The notes under the pieces are model-generated. The model worked only from the letters and a program-made list of their open reading frames with translations, was not told the origin of the DNA and did not search any database. From NCBI GenBank assembly GCA_039000515.1, contig JBCFYV010000001.1:55661372-55725371 (forward strand): DNA of 64,000 nt. Direction: 5' to 3'. Of the stretch, positions 34,836-46,832 are shown piece by piece; positions within the stretch are counted from its first letter, which is position 1; each line of letters opens with the position of its first letter. The stretch is from Timema cristinae (Eukaryota; Arthropoda; Insecta; Phasmatodea; Timematidae). The translations under genes were made by a program, and so were the position numbers.

Positions 34836-36640
34836 AAAACCATCTGGCTTAATTCACTCATTTTTTGTTTTATTTTTTAGTCAAGCAAAATAATACTAAC
34901 CAGGAAATGTTAAAATTTTAAGAATAAACTGTTTTAAGAAATTATTTATTTTATAAATTTTTTACCGAATACCCCTTTTTTTACTGACGTAAGTCATTTG
35001 AAACGTTTTCAAAATATTTGAAAAAGATTATAAAATTGGTTATCATTTTATAATTGTTATTCTCCCTCAATTAACAATAATACGGTTTTATTTGTAATGT
35101 CAACCAACTATTTTTTCCGAGAAAATCTTTATAGCCATTTTCAAAGTATTCTAAAATCACTCCTCAGTAAGCTACTCTTCAAAGTTTTCTACCCGATAGC
35201 CAAGAATACATTACCATTTTTGAGGTCAAACACTTCTTATTTATCAATTTCAAACAAAATTGCTTAGCCAATATTTAAAAAAAAATTTGACTAAAAAATC
35301 ACTCAGTTGTAAGCTACTCTTAAAATAAGGGCTAGGATCCACATCAAAAAATGGTCCTGAGGTATAAATATAAATATATAAAATCAGGTAAAACAAAACT
35401 AAAACAAAACTCATGAGCCGGTTTCAGACCTGTGGATATGGACAGAAAATCGACAGACAGACACGGATACATACAGGATTGTAATATCCACTTAATTAGG
35501 TCCAGGGGCATAAAAATATATCATCATAATCTCCAGAACGATTTTTTTTACGATTAAAATACTTCTCTTTAAATTAGAAAGTAAAAAGACTAAACAAAAT
35601 AAATAAATATTTTATATACATATTTCCCCCCATTAGGTAAATAGTACAAAATTTGTTTACTTAGTAGATTCTTAAAAACCCAAATATTTACCAGTGCTAT
35701 TTAATTAACTCCCTTATTCCCCAGTTCTAATTTAATGATCGATGAGATTAAATAAATTTAATTAAACTTAAAGAGACATATTGCCTTCCTGTTCAGTTCT
35801 CATGGGACATAAATTTACTGTCAATTACACAGAAGACCACAAGAATGTTTTGACCTTTGAACCTATGATTAGTTTAATAATAAAAACTAACTTTTAATTA
35901 CAGAATGGATACAATCTAAAATTAATAATATACACCCCTATGTTTATGTCACTTGCAAAATAAACGTGATTAAACTTATTTTTACTCAACTACATGAGTT
36001 TTTGAGACTTTCAATTAGATAAAACAAAATTTTAAATTTTTAAATAAATAACGCCATCAAATAATGGTCACTTTATTTCCTAACCCGATCTCACATTCCT
36101 TTTTTATGATCTTAAATTGGTAATGAACTACAAAGGTCAAGTCCTGTCCTGCCTAATTCATAGATAATGCAAGTTTTAAATTCACCTGTAAATTGGAATG
36201 TTAACAAGATACAAAATGTCCCGTCCCTACCTCTGTAACCTCTATTTGACTTTCCTAAATTACATCATTTATTCATTAGAAGGGGGAAGGTTTTGCAAGT
36301 AGACAGTATTATTAGTCAGCTCAGCGAGGGCTAATGTACACAATGGGATGTGAAACGGGTTGAACTATGGCCGACAAAGTGGGTTGAAAGTACGTCAGTA
36401 CTTCCGTTTTGATATTAGACCTCCTTCGTATCTCAGTGGTTGAGGAAACTATCCATTATACATAGAAAACCTTGCTCAAAACTGAAGGCAGGCTCTCTCA
36501 CGTGAACTTGACGGAAGATCTATGGTATTATTTATAAGACCCCTATATATGTGATTCATCTATAATGTTTACATTATTGTTAAGACGTATGCTATTTGAA
36601 AAAAACTTACGTATGAATTGAAAGATGGTAATAATTTTGT
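34836..36640. other. AT-rich spacer
   Basis: At 35415-35500, CGGTTTCAGACC followed by GACAGACAGACACGGATACA resembles 3' tails of dispersed repeats. A tRNA-like string sits near 36425 (ATCTCAGTGGTTGAGG). Nothing else is supported. Confidence 0.4.
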
Positions 36641-36649
36641 ATTACATGT

Positions 36650-37900
36650 CACAGTTCAATAGTGAAACTGCCCATTTCACAATTTGGGTAAATTTCTGTC
36701 CAGTTTCGTGAACTCTCCTCTTAAATTGACCATTTCACGAACTGGGCAAAATTTCATTAGTTCTAGCCCATTTTATGATCTGTAACATATTGTACTATAT
36801 TCCGTTCACGATAGGTTTTTACCTGGATGACAGTTTGTAAATCCTATGTTTAGGTTTTGGGTTGCCAACACTTGTAAAAGATCACAGCTTTGTTATTAAT
36901 GTAAAGATCTTTAATTACCTGTTATATATTACATTTAAAGTAACGTAAACTTAAGATTTTTCATACTCTTTCATTTTTTTTTAAATTTCTTTTTATCCAA
37001 CTCAAAACAATATTTTAAAAATAATTAAAAGTACTTATTTTTCGTTTTGGAACGTTGCTGATTTTGTGTAATATAGTGCACACATCAATATCTTTTAATA
37101 CAGACATCGTATTTACTTGGAAAAGAAAAAAAGTGTTGTCATTTTTTTACATACAATAAATGATTTTATGATTATTTTATCTTATTTTGAAATATTTAAC
37201 TGAATAAAATATTTTCATCAACTGCGTGTCTGCATCATTGTAAAAAACTTGTTTACCGTTATGTTCAATCATATGGTTTAGATTCGTCAGTCGCCATTTT
37301 GAAGCTATGTTCGTTAGAAGTTTTTGTGAAAGTGGTGTTAATATTTTTTTAAAGGGGAATAAAACTATAAATAAACTTTGTGTCCGATCTCAAATAAATA
37401 TATAAATAATATTGTCCTAAATTACTGTGATTAACTATCACATTAATAATTTACTATGTGTTTTCATTACAGTCATCCAAAGTGATAGATGTCAGCTGTT
37501 GGCGTAGTGATATATTAGGGATTACTTCTAATAACATTTCGAGCTGTCATCCAGGTAAACTTAGCTTGTGAATGACTTATATCTTATACAATCCTAACTG
37601 ATAATAATTTAAAGATATTATATTTAACTAAACAAACCTAACTTAATTTAACCTTCCATTTTAAACGATTAAAGCTTAAATTAACTTAAGGCTAAACCTA
37701 TTCTTCGTTTGTCTATTCTACAAACCAGGAAAAATCTCATCCATTTCATGAGTTGGGCAACAATAGAGCTGCCCATTTCATGAAATAGCCAGTCCTGAAC
37801 TGGGCACCACAGGCACTACTCAATTAATGAATTGAATAAGCGAATAAACCAGTTCATAGAATGAAAAGAAATTTTCCCAATTAACGAAAAGGTTAATTTC
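36650..37900. mobile_element. Putative DNA element with repeated palindromic ends
   Basis: Both margins carry several copies, on both strands, of a motif close to GCCCATTTCATGAACTGGGC: left at about 36668-36780, right at about 37735-37880. The AT-rich interior of about 950 bp has no transposase. The arrangement fits subterminal inverted repeats of a non-autonomous DNA transposon; the superfamily is not identified and target duplications were not found. Confidence 0.45.
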
Positions 37901-38284
37901 AATATTATACATGATTTTATTAATTTTTAACCTGCGTCAGGGAATTTGTGGGCTAAACTTCTGCCTCATATTAAAGAGTTTGTCAGTGAATAGGAAGTTA
38001 AGAGAAAAATCTCGGTTGGGGGTTTGTAAGGGAGTTTCTCAAATGGTTTTCAACTATCCTCCATTTAAATGAGAGTATTCATCCTCTAGATTTCACTTTA
38101 AATACTATTCAATCTTAAATGTGTATAGCTAGTACAGATTATTATAAATATAATCATTTTTATAAATCCAATATATATTTTTAAATCTCTTGATATTAAA
38201 AATAAATCTCGACAAATCTCGCAAAACAGTAGATTTAATTTACCACCTCGCCTTGGTACTTGTTTGATTTATTCACATTAATTA

Positions 38285-38475
38285 ATTACGCTGATGTGAT
38301 AAGGATGAATAAGAAAGCATTTTAGTGGAAATGTACATGCATTTGCGTTAAGAGAGATTTGGAAAAAATATAGATTAACCCACCTCATAACACCGTTTCA
38401 GGACTCGAGCCACGGTCTTACTGACACCATCAATTCTGTCTAGCACAAGAGTAGCCATGCGAGTACAAATGCGGG
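38285..38475 (-). mobile_element. SINE-D fragment
   Basis: The complement contains a B/D-type head (GGCTCGAGTCCTGAAACGGT) and body (CTTAACGCAAATGCATGT). The tail is lost or unreadable. Confidence 0.55.
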
Positions 38476-38604
38476 TACCTTTTATTTAAAACAATTACTA
38501 TACTCTATTTATCAATAGTAGGAATAGCAATGTAAAAGTTGTATTAAATTATTAAAGCGAAATTGTTTAAAATTACATCCAACCCACATCTAATATTTTG
38601 GTTT

Positions 38605-38835
38605 CCTGAACGCTGGTCATAAGTTCTGAGGCATCAGTTTCACAGTATACCAAATTGTCAGTAAAAGAGAGGTCCAGATAAATCTTGACTGAATGGACTA
38701 AGGGTAGTTTTCTGTATGTGACATGAATTAATGGTATTCTTAACTTTAGTCAATGCTAATAGGGTTGACTTAATCTAAACAACCATCCTCATCTTTGGCA
38801 CGTAAATTTAAGTCGTTATGATCGTCGTAGCTAAA
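38605..38835 (+). mobile_element. SINE-D, very degenerate
   Basis: TGGTCATAAGTTCTGAGGCA matches the head of the copy at 16121-16346, and GGTAGTTTTCTGTATGTGAC matches a D-type body. The remainder is diverged. Confidence 0.4.
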
Positions 38836-39839
38836 CAACCAAATACTTTTTTTAAATAAAAACTTATGTTTAAAAAATTCTCATTATTTCGGCAATAGCT
38901 CCTGGAACATCAACTAGTGATTACTTATCACCTGTGAACGTTTTGTATTAAAATTAACATTATGGTTCAAATTAAATCTTTGAATGATTTTGTTAATTTT
39001 TAATATTTAGATAATAAAATATAACTAATATATTTTAATCATGTGTTAAAAATTTCAAGATCTGCATTGTATTAACTTGAATATGGTGTAATATAAACAC
39101 TATGAAGGGATTTAATATAACTATATCATGGATCATGTTTAAACCCAAAACCACGTGAATTCATGTCCGGTATGAAATACACTCTACCAATTATTGTGCT
39201 CACTCTTTTTTTTTTATTGGATAATTTTACAATTTGTTTTTAAATGAGTATTTATTATGATTTAACGTCATTATTAACATTAATATTATAGAACATATCA
39301 AAAACAATTCCATTTCAATGATCAAATTTTAACTTAACCAAGTACGAATATGCTTAATTTTTTTTTTGCCAATAAAATAATGTCATACAATTATACAATC
39401 GCTAATACACTTTGATCTACGTGATAGTAGCTTTTCTGGTTTGTAGCTATGGGATTTAACATCATGCGTGAAAACATCAAAAAAAACGTATTTTGAAATA
39501 GAACAAAAAATATATATATATATTCACTAATGCTTTTGTAATTTGTTACTTTGTGGGGTATTTGTGTCCGTTGAGCATAACGTGTCCATTCATCTAAAAA
39601 AAAGCCAGTGTAAATGTGCAAATCAAACAAACACACATTTATACTCCCACGAGATCCACTTTAATTGATCTGTTTTTCACACATCGTGTTTTTTGTTTGC
39701 GAGGGAGAGTTTCGTAAATAGGTTTTCACATTAGCGAATAATAAACAATCACACATTGAAGAATTTTGTTTAATGATAGCTAAAAATATTTATTTCTAAA
39801 TAGGAAAATTTACATTTAAATTTCTGAACTGGTGGCATA
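38836..39839. other. AT-rich spacer, no gene seen
   Basis: Short open frames only, none with recognisable features. Confidence 0.5.
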
Positions 39840-39960
39840 TTTACATTAATGAGGCAAGGATGAGTAAAGGGGAATTTAGAAAGATGTAGCCGAATTTGCT
39901 TGAAGGCAAAATTGAAACCATTAATAGAAACAGTTAAGTAAACCTGGATAAGATTGAAAC
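39840..39960 (-). mobile_element. SINE-B/D body fragment
   Basis: AAGGGGAATTTAGAAAGATG, then GCCGAATTTGCTTGAAGG and AAACCATTAATAGAAACAGT, align with the body of the minus-strand SINE-B copies (for example 53502-53762). Both ends are missing. Confidence 0.5.
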
Positions 39961-40025
39961 CTTTTGTTCACTTACAAACAAGACCAAGTGAGATGGAACC
40001 ACTTCTGTGGTTGCATAACCCAAAG

Positions 40026-40090
40026 CAGAGGTCAGCAACCTATAGCCCGTGAGCCAAATCCGTCCCTCCGTTTGATTTTATTTGGCCGAC
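40026..40090 (+). mobile_element. hAT-like terminal fragment
   Basis: CAGAGGTCAGCAACCTATAG, then CCCGTGAGCCAAATCCG, is strikingly like termini of Charlie-type hAT elements (CAGnGGTCnGCAACCT followed by a GGCC-type palindrome). No matching inverted end was found to the right, so only one terminus is claimed. Confidence 0.5.
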
Positions 40091-40249
40091 ATAAGATTTA
40101 TCAAACAAGCAATTGTGTTAATAGAAATAAACTAATAACTAATTACTATTTAAGAAATATAAAGTTAGAATTTTTTACTAGATATTTTTGTTCAAACTGG
40201 CCCACCAGTAACTTTTTTTAAACCCATACTGGCTGAAATATCACAAAAG

Positions 40250-40430
40250 GCATTGATCCGTGGTTTAAGGATTCACTCTCGCAATAGATGATATTGCCAA
40301 TGAAGAAGATATCGATTCTCGAATCCAGATTAGGTATATTGAAGGTTGTTTTCCCACTCTCCCTCTATTCAAATACGCGTACACTTCTTCTAAGTTTAAC
40401 CCTACTTCATCTCCAGCACACTAGTGTAAT
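40250..40430 (+). mobile_element. SINE-D, 3'-truncated copy
   Basis: Head with ATTCTCGAATCCAGATTAGG; body with GGTTGTTTTCCCACTCTCCC and TACACTTCTTCTAAG. The common tail is missing. Confidence 0.6.
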
Positions 40431-40624
40431 TAAAACATTTACGAACAGCCTGATCGTTAAAAAAGACGTGGTGACCAAACGAAACACGAGACTTACGCCA
40501 TTGTATACATGCCCACTTGTGCGAGCCGTAAACAAATAAAATATATGTGTGGTCCTAAATGTCGTAACCACAAATGCACGTCCATTATTGGAGAGCTATA
40601 AGTTATTAAAGGCTACACTGCCAT

Positions 40625-40785
40625 CAGTAGACACACGGTACAAGGGGTTAATCTCACAATTAACTGTCTTGTTGATGACAGGGAGACCAAGGTTTGAATC
40701 TCGGTTGAGAACACTTGGGATATATTAAACTTGGGAAACATAGCTCTCCCATTCCTTATCCAGGCTAGTGAGGATGCATTAATAT
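40625..40785 (+). mobile_element. SINE-D, partial
   Basis: GGGAGACCAAGGTTTGAATC, then TCGGTTGAG, is a B-box region of the B/D type; CTCTCCCATTCC follows. It runs into the (CAT)n/(CTT)n simple repeat at about 40790-40840. Confidence 0.5.
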
Positions 40786-40844
40786 TAAGCATTCATCATC
40801 ATCATCATCATCATCTTCTTCTTCTTCTCCTTCTTCTGTGAATA

Positions 40845-41395
40845 TGTCCCGAGATAGGTATCAATCGTACAGCTTTCATTCTCCTCGGTCCTGAGCATCT
40901 TCTTTCATTCTCCTCGGTCCTGAGCATCTTCTTTCATCCTTTTGTAGCTGCTTCCTTTCCTGATATCTGTTGGCATTTCAAGCCTTCTTCCTTTCCCCCC
41001 CCCCTCTATCATCTCATCTATGATCCTCTTCATTAAACACACCCTAAGTAGTGTGTGGCCCAACAAGGACGTTTTCCTCTTCGCTATAATCCCCAGTTCC
41101 TCTCCTACTCTACTCAACCCTTCCTTATTCCTCATCCTGTCCATCCTTTTCACCTTCTACACTCTTCTCCACCCTTCCTTATTCCTCACCCTGTCCATCC
41201 TTTTCACCTTCTCCACTCTTCTCCACAAGCACATCAAAAACCCTCCAAAAACCTTTGTTTCCTCTTTCTGATTGTCCAAGTCTCAGATCCATACGTCATC
41301 ACACTCAACAGGAAACACTTTGAAAATCTCTTTTTTAACTCAATCGGGATTCTTTCCACATGCAGTAGTCCCCTTACTAGAACTTAAAACAAGCT
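40845..41395 (-). pseudogene. LINE reverse transcriptase C-terminal relic
   Basis: Minus-strand frames from 41395 downwards give TYGSETWTIRK (upper part), LWRRVEKVKRMDRVRNKEGW, a repeat of that unit, KTSLLGHTLLRVCLMKRIID, RRLEMPTDIRKG and YKRMKEDAQDR. This is the usual C-terminus after the RT palm/thumb in insect LINEs, and resembles the relics at 19110-22740 and 62240. It holds an internal tandem duplication of about 51-54 bp (41131-41235) and a 28-bp duplication at 40875-40930. Inactive. Confidence 0.75.
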
Positions 41396-41537
41396 TTAGT
41401 AAACTTTGTATGGAACACATCAATACAAATGATTTAGTAATAATTATTATATTCTGAAGTGGTGTCTGTTATGTCATTTCTACAATAATGAATCATAGAA
41501 CGAATACCTGGAATTTCTCTTGATGAACAAAAGGTTG

Positions 41538-41794
41538 TAGGTGACCTGGTGGTCTAGGGGTAAGGTGTCAGACTTCTGTGCTGGCGGCCGGGGTTCAATC
41601 CTCGGTCCCGGCACAGATTTATCTGATTACCAAACCCTTCCTTCACCTCTGACAAGATATCTTGTGAATGTGGGGAATGCCAGGCCTCCACCGTGGTTCG
41701 GATTCCACGTTAAACTGTAGGTCCTTCATTTCATCTCACAATCACCCTACCATTACACATTAGCGTAAGTGCGTATAACCGAACGAAGCGGTGC

Positions 41795-41835
<41 letters not shown>
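41538..41835 (+). mobile_element. SINE-A, young copy with 12-bp target-site duplication
   Basis: Head GTGACCTGGTGGTCTAGGGG with B box GGGTTCAATCC; full A body; tail with a 9-bp deletion (CCGAACGAAGCGGTGCTA), then (AAT)n. Flanks are AACAAAAGGTTG at 41526-41537 and 41836-41847, identical. Confidence 0.93.
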
Positions 41836-41837
<2 letters not shown>

Positions 41838-42737
41838 CAAAAGGTTGCTCTACTGTACCAAAGAATGTTATGACAAAATTAATGTATTTTTTAGAAATAA
41901 ATATAATATTTTGGTCAATCCACCGACTAAGACATATTAAGTCAATTAAAACCTATACACCAATAAATCCGGTCAAATATGTTTTATGATCTACAGATTT
42001 CATACGTTTTAAGTTTTTTAGTAAAATAAATAACTTCAAAATTCCCGTGTATTTTATGAACCAACCATTTAGATAAAACCTTATTCTATAAAAAAACCAT
42101 GACATCCTGATCTCAAATTGTTAATTCATCATCGTGACAGGGCAAGTTACAATTTAGTCAAATTTAATTTTTTTCAGCTCGGCAAGCTTTCAGTTTAAAT
42201 GGAAGACAGGCTATCAGCCGAGGCAAGTATATTGGAATATCTTTGAATAGTTTTAGGTTAACTATATATACATTCACAACAACAAAATATATAAATATAT
42301 TCATGCCATCTTTAGTAAATTTATATTTCAATTATGATGGTCACACGGAAAATTACGTCAAATTCATCTACTCTTAGTTTGGTTTTCTGTGTGACGGAAA
42401 AACCTAGGTTTAAACTAAAGCAGGAATTATTTAAGCTTATGAAATAATGGTTGACCAAATACGTTCACTAATATATCAAAACATTTCAATATTTTGAAAG
42501 AATATTATATTGCTGCACCTTCCTTATAACCGAATTTAAAAACACTTCAAATGTTATGTATCTAAATGGTGCCACAACGTAGGTTTATGTAATTTTTTTC
42601 AAGAAAAATATAGACCATCATAGTTTTGGATCTAAACCTAACAAATTTAAATAAATTATAAATCTAATTGTTGTTTTATAATGGGACTCAATTGTTTGTA
42701 TTTTAAATTGAGGCATTAGCTCTGTTATTCCAACTTC

Positions 42738-43020
42738 GGTGACCTGGAAGTCTAGGGGTAAGGTGTTGGACTTTAGTGCTGGGGGTCCGGGGTTCAATCC
42801 TCCCGGCACAGATTTATTTGATTGTCAAACCCTTCCTTCACCTCTGACTAGACGTGTATTAATCATAAATTGTGAATGTGTAGAATGTCAGGCCTCCACC
42901 GTGGTTCGGATACATGTTAAACTGTAGGTCCTCCATTTCATCTCACAATCACCCTACCATTACACATTAACGTAATTACGTGTAGCCTGAATGGGTAGTA
43001 AGACGCGGTGCTAGTAATAA
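42738..43020 (+). mobile_element. SINE-A copy
   Basis: Head GGTGACCTGGAAGTCTAGGG with GGGTTCAATCC; A-type body; common tail GAATGGGTAGTAAGACGCGG and a short TAATAAT end. Possible 9-bp target duplication TATTCCAAC/TATTTCAAC (42726-42734 and 43021-43029), one mismatch. Confidence 0.88.
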
Positions 43021-43690
43021 TATTTCAACATATACACAGAATATCATTAAAAATGAATAATTCGGAGCTCCCCATAGATTCTTTTTACCTTTGACTTAAA
43101 ATAAATAAATTTAATACAAGCTCGATAAACTGTGAAACGAAATAAAATACATTGTTGCAGAAACATTCCACCAAAGAACATGAATGAAATAGCATATACT
43201 ATTGAAAAAAGTGAAAAATCTCTGTTCACCAAAGAGCATAACAAAAAAAATTAAATTAACAGGACCTGAATAAAGAATATATACCCTGTGCATTTTGCTC
43301 ATAGCTTGGAAACTAAAAACTTTACAATGATAAGCTAGTTTGTGTGTGAAATATTTGCGGAGATGTGATCAAAATTGTAAATTTCCGCTTGTGATAAGTA
43401 CCCTTGTAAATTTTAGCTAGAAAATGAGAATTCCCATTTTATTTGTGATGCTAAACAAAGCATAGATATATATTTTAATAAAAACGTAGTGCAAATTTCA
43501 ATAAAAGGTTTTTATTTTTAATTTTGCCCTTCACTAAAATAACCTTAATTTGAGAGCTGGATTTACATTTCCAAAAACTTCTCGGGGGCACCTTATCAAA
43601 AACCTAAATATCAAGTTTTAGCCAGATTGGTAAAAGGGTTTTGTTAAAGACCCACAAACAGAGAGAGACAGACGGTATTGTGAGAACCAC
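43021..43690. other. AT-rich spacer with a repeat tail
   Basis: CAAGTTTTAGCCAGATTGGT and GACCCACAAACAGAGAGAGA (43611-43670) resemble the 3' tail of a dispersed repeat. No gene. Confidence 0.4.
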
Positions 43691-43700
43691 ATTTTTTGTT

Positions 43701-44046
43701 TCAGGAGGTCACGAAACAACAGCAATTTATCCAAATCTCGAGTTAAATTTTTTTGACGATCACATTACTTCTCAAAGGTGTCGAGAGAAAGTAAAAAAGA
43801 TGTTCACAAGTAGCTCATACAAAACGCAAGCGAGTGATAATTTTTTCATAAAATGTAACTTTAGTAAAAATATTTAATTCAAATAAATGTTAGTAAGAGG
43901 TTGAAATGTTAATATGAGGATAAGTTATTCAAGTATTCACCAGGTATGAACTATTGAATAATTAAATATAAGCTAGCGTCTGGTAGGCTGGAAATCATTT
44001 CTCTTATATGTACGCTGAAAACCGCTTTTATATGCCGTCACTAGGA

Positions 44047-44106
<60 letters not shown>

Positions 44107-44464
44107 AACACCAGCATACTCCTAGTGACGGCATATAAAAGCGGTTTTCAGCGTACATATAAGAGAAATGATTTCCAGCCTACCAGACGCTAGCTTATAT
44201 TTAATTATTCAATAGTTCATACCTGGTGAATACTTGAATAACTTATCCTCATATTAACATTTCAACCTCTTACTAACATTTATTTGAATTAAATATTTTT
44301 ACTAAAGTTACATTTTATGAAAAAATTATCACTCGCTTGCGTTTTGTATGAGCTACTTGTGAACATCTTTTTTACTTTCTCTCGACACCTTTGAGAAGTA
44401 ATGTGATCGTCAAAAAATTTAACTCGAGATTTGGATAAATTGCTGTTGTTTCGTGACCTCCTGA
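43701..44464. repeat. Near-perfect palindrome, about 350-bp arms, (AT)n core
   Basis: Arms 43701-44050 and 44116-44464 are reverse complements base for base, except that a T-run has seven T at about 43747-43754 and its partner has six A near 44412. The core at 44048-44104 is (AT)n. The arms contain no recognisable gene; identical short open frames appear on both strands because of the symmetry. Confidence 0.97.
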
Positions 44465-44553
44465 ATATATATATATATATAAGTAATTTAATTTCAGATC
44501 TGCACTGGTGAAAACGCGGAGTAAAAGTCAAGATTATCTAGTCTGGTTTGGTA

Positions 44554-44840
44554 ATTATTATTATTATTATTATTAGCACCGCGTCCTACTACCCATTCGG
44601 GTTATACCCACTTACGCTAATGTGTAATGGAAGGGTGATTGTGAGATGAAATGGAGGACCTACAGTTTAACGTGGAATCCGAACCACGGTGGAGGCCTGG
44701 TATTCCCCACAATCACAAGATGTCTTGTCAGAGGTGAAGAAAGGGTTTGGTAAACAGATAAATCTTTGCCGGGACCGAGGATTGAACCCCGGCCGCCAGC
44801 ACAGAAGTCTGACACCTTACCCCTAGACCACCAGGTCACC
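44554..44840 (-). mobile_element. SINE-A, well-preserved copy
   Basis: Plus-strand order: (ATT)n, GCACCGCGTCCTACTACCCA, A body, B-box complement GGATTGAACCCC, head complement CCCTAGACCACCAGGTCACC. No clear target duplication was found. Confidence 0.92.
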
Positions 44841-44899
44841 AGGTAGTTAGTTACATGGAGTTCGGGGCTATAGTTATGACTGTATATTGTAAGTGTTAG

Positions 44900-45065
44900 G
44901 GATGAGCAAGATTAAATTTGAGTAGTTTTACCCGTATTTACATGGTGGGAGAATGAAAAACAATTTTGTAACATCATATCAGGATTCAAACCTTGATCTC
45001 CCTGTCATCACCAGTCTAGTCACAAGAGTTACGCCTCTGACCATGCGGCCACCAATGCAGGATAA
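44900..45065 (-). mobile_element. SINE-D, tail-less copy
   Basis: The complement gives GGTGGCCGCATGGTCAGAGG, a tRNA-Leu-like start, and GAGATCAAGGTTTGAATCCT around the B box, followed by a short D body. The common tail is missing. Confidence 0.65.
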
Positions 45066-46770
45066 TCGTATTTAAAAAATACAATTAATAATGAAAAAAA
45101 TATTTTAATACACGATAAAGCAACCTTAAATCTTTTGATATAGTGCCTGGGTATTTAGTATAGTAATATACGACTTCTGGATCACCCAGTAATTCTGTTC
45201 TCTTATACCACACAATCCGTTGTGTGCATTCCATTATAAGCGCTGATTAATGACGAAATAATTTGTAGTTCTGTTTTTAGTAGCTCTTAGTAATTTATCG
45301 ACATTTTCGCTCGCATAAAAGAGTACTTTCCCCTAGCCGTTATTTTTTGATAGGGGATTTATTTTACCCTTTAAATTGTGTGTTTATTTCCTTTTTTAAT
45401 GTAAGCAGATCTTTCAATGCCACAGTGTAAAACTGGCAAATGATATTAATATATTTTATTTAACAAGGTAATAAATAATCTCAACTGGATATATATTTTT
45501 ATTCTATTTACTAAAATGAAGCTCTACTTTTTAGTAGAAAATGGTGATACATCAGGACCGTGTCAAGTGATGTGCCCTTTCTTTGCACGGGAAATCTATA
45601 AAGTAGCTTTGTTCTTTTGTAGTGTACAAAATTAGCTACATCGAAAATTAACACGATTTTTAAACCAAGTTTGAATATAAATCCTTTTTACTTTGAAGTG
45701 TAACAAAACTTGAAAGTTGGCTGGATAGAACACAATGTCAAAATAGAGATAATATTTGAATATAAGAGCTAAAATTTATTTTAAGGATTAACTTATAACT
45801 TCTCTATACACAATATTTAAGCTATTGTGTTGGTGTCAGTAAAAAAAGAAATAATAGTGACACAGAATAAATATTTATTTGTTAAAGAGTTAAAATAAAA
45901 TATTAAATTTACATAATACTGTGACAGTCTACTATTTAGAAAAGGAATTATACATTTTAAACTTTTGTGGCATAATTCAATCCACTATTTTGACTTTACC
46001 ATATTAACTCTCATTTTTTTGAACTTTTCAAGAGAATGTCATGTGAAGACTTCTCACCCAAATTTTAGATTTCTAGGATGATTAGAAGTGTTTGAATTAG
46101 TCATGTGTACAGACATATATAAAAACTATATTGAATTAGGATGGGCAACATTCGGCCTTGCTCTTTATATAATTTATTATTATACAATATCACGATAGCC
46201 ATGACAATCCTAAACTAAATATGTAAACCAATACTTAAAAAAATATTTTTTTAAATTAAAACATTAAGCAGCTCAAAAACTGAGTGTACAAACGAATGCG
46301 ATTCATAGAAAACAATATTTGCCTAAGAACGATCGTTGGATGTGTAATCAAGAACTATAATCACTATTACATAATCATACCGGGAAAAAGCACTACAGTT
46401 TAACAAAGAGCATACATTAAATACTGTGTTAAATAAAATTAAATTGGTCCCTCCAATCACCAACCAAGTTTAAATTTTTTACTACAACAAAAAGTTATTT
46501 TTCTAATAGATTGTGAAATTTTTAGCTCCTATTTATACTATCCAATTACAAAGTTTGCATTAATTTATTGATTATCTGGGGTGATCTTTGTACTTTATTG
46601 CAAATATTTCAATTTTCTATTATATCTAGAAGTGATTTCTTACTAGTTTGTGAAATTATGGACACACCTCCTCCCTATTTTATAAATCTTATTTGTAAAA
46701 TCAAATTTAAAATGTTCATATCTTTCTAGTTATCTGGGATAGTCTCCTCATCAGTCGGGTGGTCACACTT
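45066..46770. other. AT-rich spacer, no gene seen
   Basis: No supported feature. Confidence 0.5.
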
Positions 46771-46772
46771 CT

Positions 46773-46832
46773 TTGCGTATAACCCGAACGTATTGTATGA
46801 CGTGGTGCTAATAGTAAAAATAATAATTGTTA
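46773..46832 (+). mobile_element. Isolated common SINE tail
   Basis: GCGTATAACCCGAACGTATT, then GACGTGGTGCTAATAG, is the tail without a recognisable head or body. It directly precedes the mariner relic. Confidence 0.6.

Noticed and set aside
43973..44193. Two 61-residue frames with identical ends on opposite strands
   Set aside because: Produced by the palindrome symmetry and the (AT)n core, not genes.
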